A DNA stretch of 64,000 nt from Bacillota bacterium (GTDB taxonomy: Bacteria; Bacillota; Clostridia; Christensenellales; CAG-138). A program made the translations under genes and the position numbers. The stretch lies in contig JAEXEN010000040.1 in the NCBI GenBank assembly GCA_023400985.1, positions 1 to 64,000 on the forward strand, read 5' to 3'. Numbering within the stretch: position 1 is the stretch's first letter; every line of letters starts with the position of its first letter. This document shows, one piece after another, positions 7,225-16,582 of the stretch. The notes under the pieces are model-generated. The model saw only the letters and a program-made list of their open reading frames with translations, made no database searches and was not told the DNA's origin.

Positions 7225-7869
7225 TTACAGATCCACCCGCTTGAACCGCTTTGCCGATATGCGGTAGGCCATGAGCATGGCGGCAACATACACCGCAATG
7301 CCGGCAATCAAAATGGGCAGCTGCCTTATAAGCGCGTCACGGGCGACGCTGTCGAGCCAATCAAGACCGGGAATGTAAATGAGGGCCTCCATCGCGACCA
7401 TGGCAAGCGTGGCCGGGATGATCGCCAGCAGGAACGCCTTTCCCGCTTTATAGGCGGTTTTAAAAAACGACGGCAGAAAGATTACGTTGAAAATGGCATA
7501 GATCATAAAGCCAAAGCCGTAGTACGCCACGTTTGCCTCGATGCCGGCTATGTTGCCCTGCGGGAAAACGAAAACACGCAGCACCGCAAGCGGAAGGGAA
7601 ATAAGTATCTGCGCCATCTGCGCAAGCACGAGAAGCATGCACTTGGCTTTTACGGTATCCCGCTTTTTCACGGGCAGCAAGGCGGTATAGTAAATGTCGT
7701 TTGTTTCTCTCCCATACATGAATGTGATGTACGGCGCGAGGCAGCCGAACAGGAATACCATACCGTACGGGTACGCCGGGACCAGCACCAGCATACCGAG
7801 AGCCGTAAAAACATACAGGTTGGGGTGCGCACTGAGGCGCAACTCTTTATAAATAAGGTTAGATGTCAT
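7225..7869 (-). CDS. ABC-2 type exporter permease
   Basis: The 214-residue product is a six-helix membrane protein of the ABC-2 type, in the small PF13346-like class that pairs with a YtrB/BcrA-like ATPase. It starts MTSNLIYKELRLSAHPNLYVF and has the conserved GRETNDIYYTALLPVKKRD loop found in that class (the permease asking for TxxLPV). Its start overlaps the upstream ATPase gene end by 11 nt, so the two form one exporter. Substrate unknown; relatives in this class respond to cell-wall stress or antimicrobial peptides, but nothing here proves that role. Confidence 0.85.
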   Translation of the reverse strand: MTSNLIYKELRLSAHPNLYVFTALGMLVLVPAYPYGMVFLFGCLAPYITFMYGRETNDIYYTALLPVKKRDTVKAKCMLLVLAQMAQILISLPLAVLRVFVFPQGNIAGIEANVAYYGFGFMIYAIFNVIFLPSFFKTAYKAGKAFLLAIIPATLAMVAMEALIYIPGLDWLDSVARDALIRQLPILIAGIAVYVAAMLMAYRISAKRFKRVDL

Positions 7870-8605
7870 ACCTGCTCCTTTCCGAGCGGATCATAATTTC
7901 CTCCAAGCTTAGCTCCGCCGTTTCGCCCGGCTCCTTCAAGTATTCAAAAGACTTTAGAAATGCGGACTTTTCGGCACTTTTCAAGAGTTTGCCGTCCTTG
8001 ATGTAGGTAATATCGTCGGCGCACTTTTCGAGGTCCGACGTAATGTGGGTGGAAAAAAGGATGCTTCTTTCCCCGTCCTTCACAAGCTGCCGAAACAATC
8101 CTAAAAGATCGTCACGGGATACCGGGTCGAGCCCGCTCGTGGGTTCATCCAAGATCAAAAGCCTGGCGTTATGCGAAAGCGCCAGCGCCAGCGAATACTT
8201 CACCTTCATGCCGGCGGAAAGCTGTTTCACCTGCTTTTGCGGGTCAAGTGAAAAAGCCTTGAGGTATTTTTGATAGGCTTCCTCATCCCAAGACTTATAA
8301 AAGCGCTTTGTGACGCCCGTAATGACGGACAGCTTTTTTTGGCTGTAAAAATCGACCCCGCCGAAAACCACGCCGATGTTTTGCTTGCAACTTACTTCGT
8401 TTTCCAAAAAACCATGGCCGAACATATCGATCTCGCCGCCGTCCGGGCACACCATGTTCAGCATGGATTTGAGCGTCGTCGTCTTACCCGCGCCGTTGGT
8501 GCCTATGAGCCCCATGATCCTGCCTTGCGGCAGCGAAAACGTAATATCCTGCAAGGTAAAGCCAGGATAATGCTTTGTAAGCCCCCGTACATTCAACAGG
8601 TCCAT
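7859..8605 (-). CDS. ABC exporter ATP-binding protein
   Basis: The 248-residue product is the ATPase partner of the ABC-2 permease encoded next. It contains Walker A GTNGAGKTT (residues about 35-43), signature LSAGMKVK with an A in place of the second G, Walker B LLILDEPTSGLD and the switch FSTHI. The degenerate signature and the C-terminal domain of about 40 residues are normal for the YtrB/BcrA class of exporters. Six nt separate it from the upstream regulator gene, making a regulator-ATPase-permease operon read leftward. Confidence 0.9.
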   Translation of the reverse strand: MDLLNVRGLTKHYPGFTLQDITFSLPQGRIMGLIGTNGAGKTTTLKSMLNMVCPDGGEIDMFGHGFLENEVSCKQNIGVVFGGVDFYSQKKLSVITGVTKRFYKSWDEEAYQKYLKAFSLDPQKQVKQLSAGMKVKYSLALALSHNARLLILDEPTSGLDPVSRDDLLGLFRQLVKDGERSILFSTHITSDLEKCADDITYIKDGKLLKSAEKSAFLKSFEYLKEPGETAELSLEEIMIRSERSRYDI

Positions 8606-8611
8606 TTTCTC

Positions 8612-9073
8612 TTATTCCCCTTCCCTCTTAAAAAAGCCGGCTGCAGCCTGCCCCGACATACGCAAAAACGTACCGCTTTCGATCAGCGCGATCCCCGCGG
8701 TCATGGGGTTGGTATCCCCCAGCACCACCAGCGTATCGCCGCTCTTGAGCTTAAACGTATCCCGCGCCTTTTTGGGCAGTACGATCTGCCCCCTGTCGCC
8801 TATCGTTACCGTGCCGAAGATATGCTTATCTTTCGGCCCGATGGGCATGCCCTCTTCTTCGGGATCAAAATATACAAGCTCATCGAGCGATACGTCAAAC
8901 AGCGTGGCAAGCGAATCGCAATTGAGAATATCGGGAAGCGTTTCGCCGTTTTCCCACTTGGCCACGGCTTGCCGCGTGACGCCGACCTTCTCGGCAACTT
9001 CCTCCTGCGATAAGCGGCTCCGCGTCCGAAGCTGCCGCAAATTCGCAGAAATGTTCTTTTTCGAACGATTCAT
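8612..9073 (-). CDS. XRE-family regulator fused to an AbrB/SpoVT-like domain
   Basis: The 153-residue product has an XRE helix-turn-helix at residues 10-62 (LSQEEVAEKVGVTRQAVAKWENG) joined to a swapped-hairpin AbrB-type domain at about 86-125 (FGTVTIGDRGQIVLPKKARD, then GDTLVVLGD). Both are DNA-binding or dimerising modules of transition-state regulators. It is first in the operon with the ABC exporter and most likely controls it. The ATG start has a weak upstream GAGGTGCG site. A similar architecture exists in other Clostridia; a ligand is not evident. Confidence 0.85.
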   Translation of the reverse strand: MNRSKKNISANLRQLRTRSRLSQEEVAEKVGVTRQAVAKWENGETLPDILNCDSLATLFDVSLDELVYFDPEEEGMPIGPKDKHIFGTVTIGDRGQIVLPKKARDTFKLKSGDTLVVLGDTNPMTAGIALIESGTFLRMSGQAAAGFFKREGE

Positions 9074-9107
9074 ACTTTTCGCACCTCACGATTTACATCA
9101 TACACGC

Positions 9108-9160
9108 AATGGTAAAAAAATAAAACCAACCGTTATGAACATGTTTTGTAACGATTGGTT
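9108..9160 (-). terminator. Hairpin with U tract upstream of the exporter operon
   Basis: AACCAAYCGTTA and its complement (9149-9160 with 9124-9135, one wobble) form a stem with a 13-nt loop, followed on the minus strand by TTTTATTTTTTT. It would end transcripts from the XRE gene at 9307-9663; its symmetry also allows it to be an operator for the downstream regulator. Confidence 0.6.
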
Positions 9161-9306
9161 GCGAATAGCATGTCGTTTAGACATTATTTAGGACGCCCTC
9201 TGTACATGAAGGTGACTCTCGGGGAAGCGGGCGCTCCGCAAAGGGCACGGCAGGCTGCTTTTCAATTCGTTTGATTTGTTGAGGCTGTATACCGGCAGCT
9301 ATGGTT

Positions 9307-9663
9307 CTACTTTTGCTCATCACTCTCAAACCGATAGCGTAAAGACTTCTTCATATGCTTTACCATATCCGCGATAAAGCGCGTTTCCCTATCGCTGCAA
9401 TCTCCCAATTCACGCATGACTTCCGTATCAAAGACCGGTTTTGCTCTATCGACGTTGTCACACAGTAATTCGTCGGCGGATACATTTAAGGCGTTGGCAA
9501 TTTTTACCAGCGCCTGTAGGCTAAGTTTGGTCGACCCCGTTTCAATATTGCTTATATGCTGATTGCTTAAATTGGTCAGCTCTGCAAGAAACTCCTGCGT
9601 TATATTGCTGTGCAGTCTGGCTGACCTGATGCGCTGACCAATTGCACGATAATCCAGTACCAT
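9307..9663 (-). CDS. XRE-family transcriptional regulator
   Basis: The 118-residue product has one helix-turn-helix domain at residues 6-62 (ITQEFLAELTNLSNQHISNIETGSTKLSLQALVKIANAL) and a charged C-terminal tail with no known domain. It is transcribed alone, away from the diguanylate cyclase gene with which it shares a 190-bp upstream region. Its target is unknown; the divergent arrangement makes control of the cyclase gene possible. The start ATG follows GGGAGGCCC. Confidence 0.85.
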   Translation of the reverse strand: MVLDYRAIGQRIRSARLHSNITQEFLAELTNLSNQHISNIETGSTKLSLQALVKIANALNVSADELLCDNVDRAKPVFDTEVMRELGDCSDRETRFIADMVKHMKKSLRYRFESDEQK

Positions 9664-9856
9664 AACGGGCCTCCCTCACATAATCCTATGAGAATATTGT
9701 ATTATTCACGGCAGACCGTTATAATGTATATTAAAAGTAAGGTTACTCCTATGCTTATATTAGCCTGTATGAATATTTTACTTGCATGCTTTTAACGATG
9801 CTGCAGCATAGTATTTGTTTTATATTTTATATTTATTACCGGAAGGAGGGCAGTGC

Positions 9857-10771
9857 ATGAACAACACAAATCAGCATGGTGACGAACGTTCAAATCAAAA
9901 ACTGCTGTCCATGTACTGCTGCGCTTATAATGAGCTGGCAAGCGGCGTCTTGATTTTTGACCTGTCCTATCACATTGTTTTTGCGAACAAGCAGATATTC
10001 GATTATTTAGGAGTCGATAAATTGTATGGTGACGATTACGCAGGTTTATATTCTTCGTTAAATAAAGATATCCCCGGTGTGTTGAACAAAATATTGGAAT
10101 CTCAGATGCCGTCTGAAGGTCTGACAATCAAGTTAAGAAGCGGTGAACATAGCTCCAAATGGCTTCTGGTTCACGGAAAAACTTTTGAAATCAATAACTC
10201 CATCTATATTTTACTTTCCGCAATGGACATTTCAGCTTGTAAAAATAAAGAACAAATCCTTCTCAGCGAGCTGGAGCTGGATTTGTCAACAAGAACCTTG
10301 AACAAATACAGCCTGCTTAAAAGCATAAGCCGTCAGGTATCAAGCACGGAGCAAATGCCCTTTACGCTATGTATGTTGGATTTTGACGGATTCAAGGACA
10401 TAAACGACAACCACGGTCATCTCATGGGTGACGAAGTGTTGAAAATTTTTGCGCATATCTCTAAGAAGAACATCAGGACAAGCGATATCATTGGACGATA
10501 CGGCGGAGAGGAATTTGTATTTCTTTTCCCAAATGTCGAGGTTGAACAAGCGGCAGAGATAATAATCAGGATCCAGCATGAGGTCAATGAGCACTTTTCC
10601 AGCATCCTGCCCCTAGTATCCTTTAGCGCGGGGTTATTGTATATCGACCCCCTTACAGCTTCAGATTTGGACAGCTCATCTATAATAAATCAAGCCGATA
10701 AACTTCTATATGAAGCCAAAGCCCGGGGAAAGAACCAAATCGTTACGCCTGCCGGGGATTATTTGTTTTAG
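9857..10771 (+). CDS. PAS-domain diguanylate cyclase
   Basis: The 304-residue product makes the second messenger cyclic di-GMP. A PAS-like sensor domain spans residues 22-128 and a GGDEF domain 160-300. The active-site signature is RYGGEEF with GGEEF at 216-220, and the inhibitory RxxD site is present as RTSD (207-210), five residues upstream as expected, so product feedback is likely. No membrane segment is visible, so the protein should be cytosolic. The ATG at 9857 follows GGAAGGAGGG; an earlier in-frame ATG at 9815 has no such site. Confidence 0.92.
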   Translation: MNNTNQHGDERSNQKLLSMYCCAYNELASGVLIFDLSYHIVFANKQIFDYLGVDKLYGDDYAGLYSSLNKDIPGVLNKILESQMPSEGLTIKLRSGEHSSKWLLVHGKTFEINNSIYILLSAMDISACKNKEQILLSELELDLSTRTLNKYSLLKSISRQVSSTEQMPFTLCMLDFDGFKDINDNHGHLMGDEVLKIFAHISKKNIRTSDIIGRYGGEEFVFLFPNVEVEQAAEIIIRIQHEVNEHFSSILPLVSFSAGLLYIDPLTASDLDSSSIINQADKLLYEAKARGKNQIVTPAGDYLF

Positions 10772-10894
10772 TGAGGCTTTGTCAGACATCGGGTCAGCCA
10801 GAGCAAGTATCAAGAGTTTGTTAAAACACCGGTGCCGGTTCGAGTATGGCTGTATGATTGCGCATGCCGTTCCGGGCGGTTTGGAAAAGCAAAC

Positions 10895-12313
10895 CTACGA
10901 CGCCGAAGCCTCCCGCTCCATCTCTCCCGCTTCCTCCGTTTCCTCCGCCGCACTTTCGCCGGAACCGGCCTCCGCCGCGTCCCCGCGGTTCTCATTCCAT
11001 AGGCGGTCAGCGGTCTGCGCCCATTCTCCCGCGGCGTCCTCGCATTTATCGCACAAGATGCGGACGTCTTCCGGCTGAATGAAATCCGTCGAGTGTGCGC
11101 CGGACTTTTCTACCATTTCCGCCAGCTTGCCCGGATTATCGAGCAGCGGGCAGGGCCTCAGCATGTTTTCGTTGAACGGCTGGTTTTTATGGTACTGCAT
11201 AAACAAGGGGGATTGCAGCGCCGCGAGAAGCGTCTTTTCGCGGATGTTGGAATCCGAATAGTGGATAAACGCGCACGGCTCGATATCGCCGTTGGCGTTG
11301 ATGTGCAAATACCTCCGTCCTCCGGCGATGCAGCCGCCCGCAAATTGTCCGTCGTTCCAAAAATCCATGGTGAAGATGGGCTTTGTTTCGCGGAATTTGC
11401 GGACCTGACGGTATATATACTCGCGCTGGTCGGCAGTGACCATCAATTCGGGAACCGCATCCGCGCCCACGGGCATGTAGGTAAAGAACCACGCGAACTT
11501 CGCGCCTTGGGCGATAAGGAAATCAAAGAATTCCTCGCTGCCGGTCACCTCGGTATTCTCGCGTGTATAGCACAGCGACGCGCCAAACGGCAACTTCTTG
11601 CTCTTGAGTATCTCCATGGCGCGGACGATCTGCCGGAACGTGCCTTTGCCGCGGCGGGAATCCGTTGTTTCCTCGTAGCCTTCAACGCTTATGGCGGGTA
11701 CGAAGTTTTTCACACGCAGCATATCGTCGGCAAATTCTTCGTCGATAAGGGTGCCGTTGGTAAACGCGAGAAACCCGCAGTCGGAGTGTTTCTCGCAAAG
11801 GCGGATAATATCTTTTTTGCGCACAAGCGGTTCCCCGCCCGAATAGATGTAAAAATAAACGCCCAGCTTCTTACCCTGTTCGATAATATCGTTGAGCGTT
11901 TCATAGCTCATGGAAAGTTTGTTCCCGTATTCGGCGGCCCAGCACCCCTTGCACTTCAGGTTGCAGGCGGAGGTGGGGTCCATGAGGATCGCCCAAGGGA
12001 TGTTGCAGCCATACTTCTTCCTGTTTGCGTCCTGCATGTCGCCTGCGATGTAGTTGCCGTTTACGATAAAGTTGTTGAAAAGCACCCGGCGGACGCCCGC
12101 GTCTATATCCGTCCACAGGCTCAAGATGAGGCTGTACCAGTTATTATCCTTATCTTCAATTACGCTTCGGATGGCATCGCGCTGGTTCTTTAAGGAGCCG
12201 TTTCTGTCAAGCCGGTCCGCCCATGCCATAAGCTTCGGCAGATTTTCCGCGGGATTAGCGTCCAAATAGGAATACATAAGCTTAAGCCCTTTGGAACTAA
12301 GCAATCTGTTCAT
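10895..12313 (-). CDS. Radical SAM protein with SPASM-like C-terminal domain
   Basis: The 472-residue product binds a radical-SAM iron-sulfur cluster through CNLKCKGC (C117, C121, C124), with the YSGGEPL segment downstream that contacts S-adenosylmethionine. The C-terminal part is Cys-rich (GGCIAGG, EPCAFIHYSD, RPCPLLDNP, CDKCED), as in SPASM proteins that hold auxiliary clusters. A conserved N-terminal helical region of about 100 residues and an acidic tail flank these. The second ATG (12313) is chosen because GGAGGG stands 8 nt before it. The reaction is unknown. It lies downstream of a broken LuxC-type reductase gene on the same strand. Confidence 0.88.
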   Translation of the reverse strand: MNRLLSSKGLKLMYSYLDANPAENLPKLMAWADRLDRNGSLKNQRDAIRSVIEDKDNNWYSLILSLWTDIDAGVRRVLFNNFIVNGNYIAGDMQDANRKKYGCNIPWAILMDPTSACNLKCKGCWAAEYGNKLSMSYETLNDIIEQGKKLGVYFYIYSGGEPLVRKKDIIRLCEKHSDCGFLAFTNGTLIDEEFADDMLRVKNFVPAISVEGYEETTDSRRGKGTFRQIVRAMEILKSKKLPFGASLCYTRENTEVTGSEEFFDFLIAQGAKFAWFFTYMPVGADAVPELMVTADQREYIYRQVRKFRETKPIFTMDFWNDGQFAGGCIAGGRRYLHINANGDIEPCAFIHYSDSNIREKTLLAALQSPLFMQYHKNQPFNENMLRPCPLLDNPGKLAEMVEKSGAHSTDFIQPEDVRILCDKCEDAAGEWAQTADRLWNENRGDAAEAGSGESAAEETEEAGEMEREASAS

Positions 12314-12496
12314 GGTCATTGCCCTCCATCTCGTACTATTCTCTATGGCGTAGAGAGTCTTTACGCATGGAAAATTCTTACAGCACAGGCAGATTGCGGG
12401 CGGTGCAAAGTTTTTGGCAACGAGCCGAGAAATTCCGAGGCATGAAAAGGCCACCACCGCACGGGTGATGGCGTAAAGCGCGTGCCGATGGTGCTT

Positions 12497-13567
12497 CTAT
12501 AGCTTCGGGGCGGGACCGTCGCCGGTATATTCGATCGAAACCCTTTTCATATACCGCCTCAAGGCGAATTCCCCGTCATGCGGTATTTCGCAATAGCTCT
12601 GCGACATGTTCCGCCCATCCGTAAGGCGGACAACGCCCGTGGAGAGCAGCAATGCGGTAAGCTCTGCCCGCCGGGGCTCAGGGCATAGCAAGGCAACTGT
12701 TTGCAGATAATTTTTGTACGGCAAGAGCTCCGGGATCAAGCGCGCCTTGGGCAAAGGCTTTACCCAGCAATTGCGGAACATATAAGAAAGCTCAAGCTGC
12801 CCGTCGCTACCGGCGATCACGCTGCAATTGACGGTTTGGTAAACCCTTTTACCGGAAGAGATCGATTCCAGTTTTTCCGTAGTAAGCTCGAGCGTTTTTT
12901 GCGCCTGCAAATAAGTGGGAAGCTCTCTTGTTTGTGCGGCGGCAACGCTATCCAGTATACCTAAAAAACGCTCGGCAAAGCGGAATACTTCTTCCATATC
13001 ATCCGTATCGAGATATATCCCCTGACAGGAACTGCAATATAGCTGCTCGGTTTCGCATATATTGTGCGCAATGCCGTTTAGCGCCTCATCCGGGATGTTT
13101 TCGCCCGATACATACGCAAAGCTTATTTTGTGCCCCCATTCGATGATTTTTGTGTTAGGCCGGGCCATCCGCCTGACCGCGGAAATAGCGGCATCCGACC
13201 CCCATACCACGATCGCGTTGGCAACATCCGCCATTTCTTTATGGACGCCACATCGTCCGACGGATAATCAAAAACATATATATAGTCCGCAAGCAGCGGT
13301 TTTATTCGTATCAGTTCAAGGAGCAGAGCCGCGGAAAGTCCGTCGTCGGACCCCGGCAATTTAAGTATATTGATGTTTCCGGTCAGGAGCCCTTCTATCA
13401 CGCTGAAAGCGGGCAGCGCATCCGCGTTGCCCGCGGCGATATGCAGCAGCACGCCGAGCGGCTTCCATACCTGCTTAACACTGTTTTTCCCATTGCAGGG
13501 TATAAGGGACCAAGAGGGATTCCGATTTCCTTCCTTAGGTCCCTTAACAATCCCTTATCCTCCTTAA
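12497..13567 (-). pseudogene. LuxC-type acyl-CoA reductase, frameshifted and truncated
   Basis: Two overlapping frames together give one LuxC-family protein (fatty acyl-CoA to aldehyde). Residues VLLHIAAGNADALPAFSVIEG and ILKLPGSDDGLSAA are read down to about 13235, then the frame changes and continues MADVANAIVVWGSDAAISA, IEWGHKISFAY, CSSCQGIYLD to the stop at 12497. A further fragment of the same gene in a third frame appears upstream (about 13500-13567, before a stop). The N-terminal hundred or so residues are missing and are replaced by an intergenic palindromic repeat. LuxC proteins are normally near 480 residues; this relic cannot make one. Confidence 0.85.
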
Positions 13568-13599
13568 AACGGCCACTGCATGGTGCTTGTGAGCAACGG

Positions 13600-13740
13600 G
13601 GCTCCTGCAGTATATCTGTGCCTACGGGTGAAACGTTGCTTCGTGTAGGGCGGGATGATTTTCATCCCGCCGCGTGTTACCGCTAAGTTGCCATACCCCT
13701 TAGGGGCAGATAGAATCCGCCCTCGTGAACCGCAAAAATC
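13600..13740. repeat. Intergenic palindromic repeat with GTAGGGCGGGATG core
   Basis: TGTAGGGCGGGATGATTTTCATCCCGCC at 13644-13671 repeats the 5801 unit almost exactly, including the GGCGGGATGA/TCATCCCGCC hairpin. It is framed by GCCTACGGG on the left and by an ACCCCTTAGGGG palindrome on the right (near 13694). It sits at the truncated 5' end of the LuxC pseudogene. Confidence 0.75.
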
Positions 13741-13744
13741 ATTC

Positions 13745-14833
13745 CTACAATTCTATGATCTCCCTATAGATCATCTCTTCCTTTTCCCGTACACGGCCAA
13801 AATCCATGTGCGGAATATAGTATACTTCCAGCTTGTCATGCAGCCCTTTCGTACAGGCCAGCACGTTCACGGCTTCGTCCAGCATTGTGTGGAACATAGC
13901 GATATCAAAATCCAACGCATCCTTATGTGCGGTAAGCTGTGCGGAGTCTGTGTACTGCGTCAAATCCAAAGTTTCCTGACGGCGGTTTTTCGGTTCGAAG
14001 CCTTCTTTTTCCGAGAAGAACGCCAGCTTCAGTTTCGGGATCAGCATGTGTTCAATATGCGTCTCGGGCGCAAGCGGACAGTAGTATAACTCTGTGTCCA
14101 GCCCTAACCGTACCGCCTCGTCGCCTACCCTTTCTATCAGCTTGTGCACACCCGCGCCCCACAGGTTTTTGATGCGATATACCTTAAAATCATCGTCGAT
14201 GAGCGATTCCATATGATGCACGATGCCGGCAGGCGTGATGGCGGAGGCAAACAGGCGGCGGATGTTACCATGACGGCTGCCCCCTTCCCGCGGCAGTTCC
14301 TTGCGGATGATGCGCTGCGCCTCAAGCATCGGGCCAGCCGGGTCCATTGCGGACTCATACGTTTCCACGATGTCATCCATCATGCACTTGGCCGAGGCCA
14401 GGTATTTGAACGCACGCTTGTATTGCCGCCTGATCTCCTTGTTAATGCGTACAATCTCGTCGCGGTTGCGGCGGATGGCGGCTCCGTCCCAGAATTCGCC
14501 CAGATTGACGATTTCATCTACCGCGGCGGGATACACGGGGTCGGTCACATGCGGAGCCGTGCCGTCGATGAGCGCCACGCCGAGCGCCGGGATCACCAGC
14601 GCGTCCAGCGAGTCCGGATCCGATGCGCAATGCATATATTCGAGGTCATACCCCTCCTGCGCCACACGCTCGCCGATGCGCTTTAAAAGCGAGGATTTCC
14701 CTACGCCGGGACCGCCCTTTAAGCAATAGATGCGCTTGGCCTGCGGCTGCGGCAGTATGTACGAAAAATAGGAAAAGAAGCCCCGATCGGTGTTGTTGCC
14801 GGGAAACATGTGCCGGATACTGCTTTCTTTCAT
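13745..14833 (-). CDS. P-loop ATPase of the PRK06851 type, function unknown
   Basis: The 362-residue product has a Walker A motif GGPGVGKSS at residues 40-48 and a second ordinary ATPase-like region but no recognised partner domain. It matches the conserved Firmicutes family of PRK06851-type proteins, which are probably cytosolic and found mostly in spore formers; no reaction has been assigned that I know of. Conserved features visible here are FPGNNTDRGFFSYF at the start, HCASDPDSLDA, and the ETHIEHMLIP segment. It is transcribed alone between two palindromic repeats. Confidence 0.7.
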   Translation of the reverse strand: MKESSIRHMFPGNNTDRGFFSYFSYILPQPQAKRIYCLKGGPGVGKSSLLKRIGERVAQEGYDLEYMHCASDPDSLDALVIPALGVALIDGTAPHVTDPVYPAAVDEIVNLGEFWDGAAIRRNRDEIVRINKEIRRQYKRAFKYLASAKCMMDDIVETYESAMDPAGPMLEAQRIIRKELPREGGSRHGNIRRLFASAITPAGIVHHMESLIDDDFKVYRIKNLWGAGVHKLIERVGDEAVRLGLDTELYYCPLAPETHIEHMLIPKLKLAFFSEKEGFEPKNRRQETLDLTQYTDSAQLTAHKDALDFDIAMFHTMLDEAVNVLACTKGLHDKLEVYYIPHMDFGRVREKEEMIYREIIEL

Positions 14834-14932
14834 ACGGACACCTCACAACATATACTTTCCATATCATAGTATGCTGAACTTTCCGGCCTAAAAACTGTCA
14901 GTTTGGATACAAATCGCGAGAGAGGAGGGCGT

Positions 14933-15070
14933 TGTAGGGCGGCATGCCCACATGCCGTCGCGTGTTTCTGCCGTGATAACGTTACACGTCGGGATGTGGG
15001 CATCCCGCCCTACAGGGAAACGCCGAATATCTGTAGGGCAAGGACGCAGCCGCAACGGTGCCTACGTCGA
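14933..15070. repeat. Compound intergenic palindromic repeat
   Basis: TGTAGGGCGGCATGCCCACATGCC at 14933-14956 is the start of a large imperfect inverted repeat closing with GGGATGTGGGCATCCCGCCCTACAG (14993-15018). A third TGTAGGGC follows at 15032, closing at GTGCCTACG near 15060. It belongs to the same family as the units at 5801 and 13644. Confidence 0.75.
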
Positions 15071-15081
15071 GTACCGCTGTA

Positions 15082-15663
15082 TTATTTCTTTTGTGGCAAT
15101 TCCCTGCTGCCGGGCTTTTCCAGCGGAAGTTTACCCGCCTTGCAGATCGGGCAGTTTTCCGCTTCATAGGTTTCTATATCCAGCGTCAATGCTGAATATA
15201 CGGGGAGCTTGAAGGCGCAATCCACCGCGCGCCGGTCCACGATGCATGCAGCGCCGATCACTTTCGCACCCATATCCTCTACCGCCTTTAAGGTTTCCAT
15301 GGTGGATTTTCCGGTGGTGACCACATCCTCCGCAATGAGGACAGTATCCCCCGGGCCCACTTTAAAGCCGCGCCGGAGCTGCATTTCGCCGTCCTCGCGT
15401 TCGGCAAATATGCTCTCTACGCCGAGCTGCCGCGCAAGCTCGTAGGAAACGATGACGCCGCCCATCGCCGGGCCGCAAACCTTGGTAACATGCAGGCCTT
15501 TGACCTGCTCTGTTACGGCTTTTAGCACCGTTGCGGCTTGATCGGGGAAGCGCAAAAGCTTTGCGCACTGGCAGTACTCCCCGCTGTGCAGGCCCGAGGA
15601 AAGCAGGAAGTGCCCCTCCAGAAACGCTTCGCACTCTTTCATGGCGGTAAGGTTGTCTTTCAT
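15082..15663 (-). CDS. pyrE: Orotate phosphoribosyltransferase
   Basis: The 193-residue product joins orotate to PRPP to give OMP, step five of pyrimidine synthesis. The PRPP-binding motif VLIAEDVVTTGKST is at about residues 114-127, and the flexible-loop region GEMQLRRGFK precedes it. The C-terminus has an unusual CPICKAGKLPLEKPGS segment with a CxxC pair, seen in some clostridial PyrE proteins. It is the last gene of the leftward pyrBICFKDE operon, 10 nt after pyrD. Confidence 0.95.
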   Translation of the reverse strand: MKDNLTAMKECEAFLEGHFLLSSGLHSGEYCQCAKLLRFPDQAATVLKAVTEQVKGLHVTKVCGPAMGGVIVSYELARQLGVESIFAEREDGEMQLRRGFKVGPGDTVLIAEDVVTTGKSTMETLKAVEDMGAKVIGAACIVDRRAVDCAFKLPVYSALTLDIETYEAENCPICKAGKLPLEKPGSRELPQKK

Positions 15664-15673
15664 AAATTTCCTC

Positions 15674-16582
15674 CTATACGATTCCTCGAATTTCGTCGAT
15701 GTTTTGTAGACCCTGCTCCTTGCAGTAGGTATATAGCCCGTCTATGATCCGCAGCATGGCGTTCGGGTCCGCAAACGTAGCGGAACCGACCGAAACCGCC
15801 GTGGCCCCCGCCATCAAAAAGCACAGCGCGTCGTTTGCTGTGGCGATGCCCCCCATGCCCACTACGGGAATGCTCACTTGCCTTGCGACCTGATGTACCA
15901 TCCGAAGCGCGATGGGCAGTATCGCAGGCCCCGAAAGCCCGGCGTACACGTTTTGGAACACAGCCTCTTTTTTCTTCACGTCGATTGCCATACCTAGAAA
16001 AGTGTTCACCAAGCTCAGCCCGTCCGCGCCCGCTTCCTCGCACGCAAGCGCCACCGCGACGATATCCGGCGCGTTGGGGGTAAGTTTAACGATCAGCGGA
16101 TGCTTTGTGACCGCTTTTACCTGCTTTACGATACCTGCTGCGCTTTTCGGGTCCATGCCGAACGCCATGCCACCCGCTTTGACGTTGGGGCAGGAGATGT
16201 TGAGCTCGAGAATGTCTATATCGGCGCCGTTCATTAGCGCGGCTCCTTCGATATAGTCTTCCTCGCTGTGGCCGCCGAGGTTTGCAATGACCGCCGGGCC
16301 CAATGTGCGCATATACGGCGCTTCCTCTTTTATAAAGCGCTTCACGCCGGGGTTTTCCAATCCGATACTGTTAAGAAGCCCCGCCGGCGTTTCCATCACG
16401 CGCCGACCTGGGTTGCCTGCGCTGCCGCTTAGCGTCAATCCCTTGCCGCTGATGCCGCCCAAACGGGACACGTCAAGAAGTTCCGCATACTCATGCCCGA
16501 AGCCGAACGTACCGGAAGCCGCGATGACGGGATTTCTTAATTCTATTTTGAGCAGCGAAGTCGCAAGGGGATCAGATCGCAT
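15674..16582 (-). CDS. pyrD: Dihydroorotate dehydrogenase B, catalytic subunit
   Basis: The 302-residue product is the FMN-containing subunit of class 1B dihydroorotate dehydrogenase. Visible signatures are NPVIAASGTFGFG near the start, LNISCPNVKAGG with the catalytic Cys, IVKLTPNA, and the phosphate-binding IPVVGMGGIATANDAL. It needs the PyrK electron-transfer subunit encoded directly upstream. The ATG at 16582 follows GAGGAGGTG and overlaps the pyrK stop region by 11 nt; the longer reading frame upstream has no such site. Confidence 0.95.
   Translation of the reverse strand: MRSDPLATSLLKIELRNPVIAASGTFGFGHEYAELLDVSRLGGISGKGLTLSGSAGNPGRRVMETPAGLLNSIGLENPGVKRFIKEEAPYMRTLGPAVIANLGGHSEEDYIEGAALMNGADIDILELNISCPNVKAGGMAFGMDPKSAAGIVKQVKAVTKHPLIVKLTPNAPDIVAVALACEEAGADGLSLVNTFLGMAIDVKKKEAVFQNVYAGLSGPAILPIALRMVHQVARQVSIPVVGMGGIATANDALCFLMAGATAVSVGSATFADPNAMLRIIDGLYTYCKEQGLQNIDEIRGIV

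Noticed and set aside
13123..13452. Intact 109-residue protein upstream of the 245-residue frame
   Set aside because: Both pieces align consecutively to one LuxC-type reductase, and the last 35 residues of the first are out-of-frame translation.
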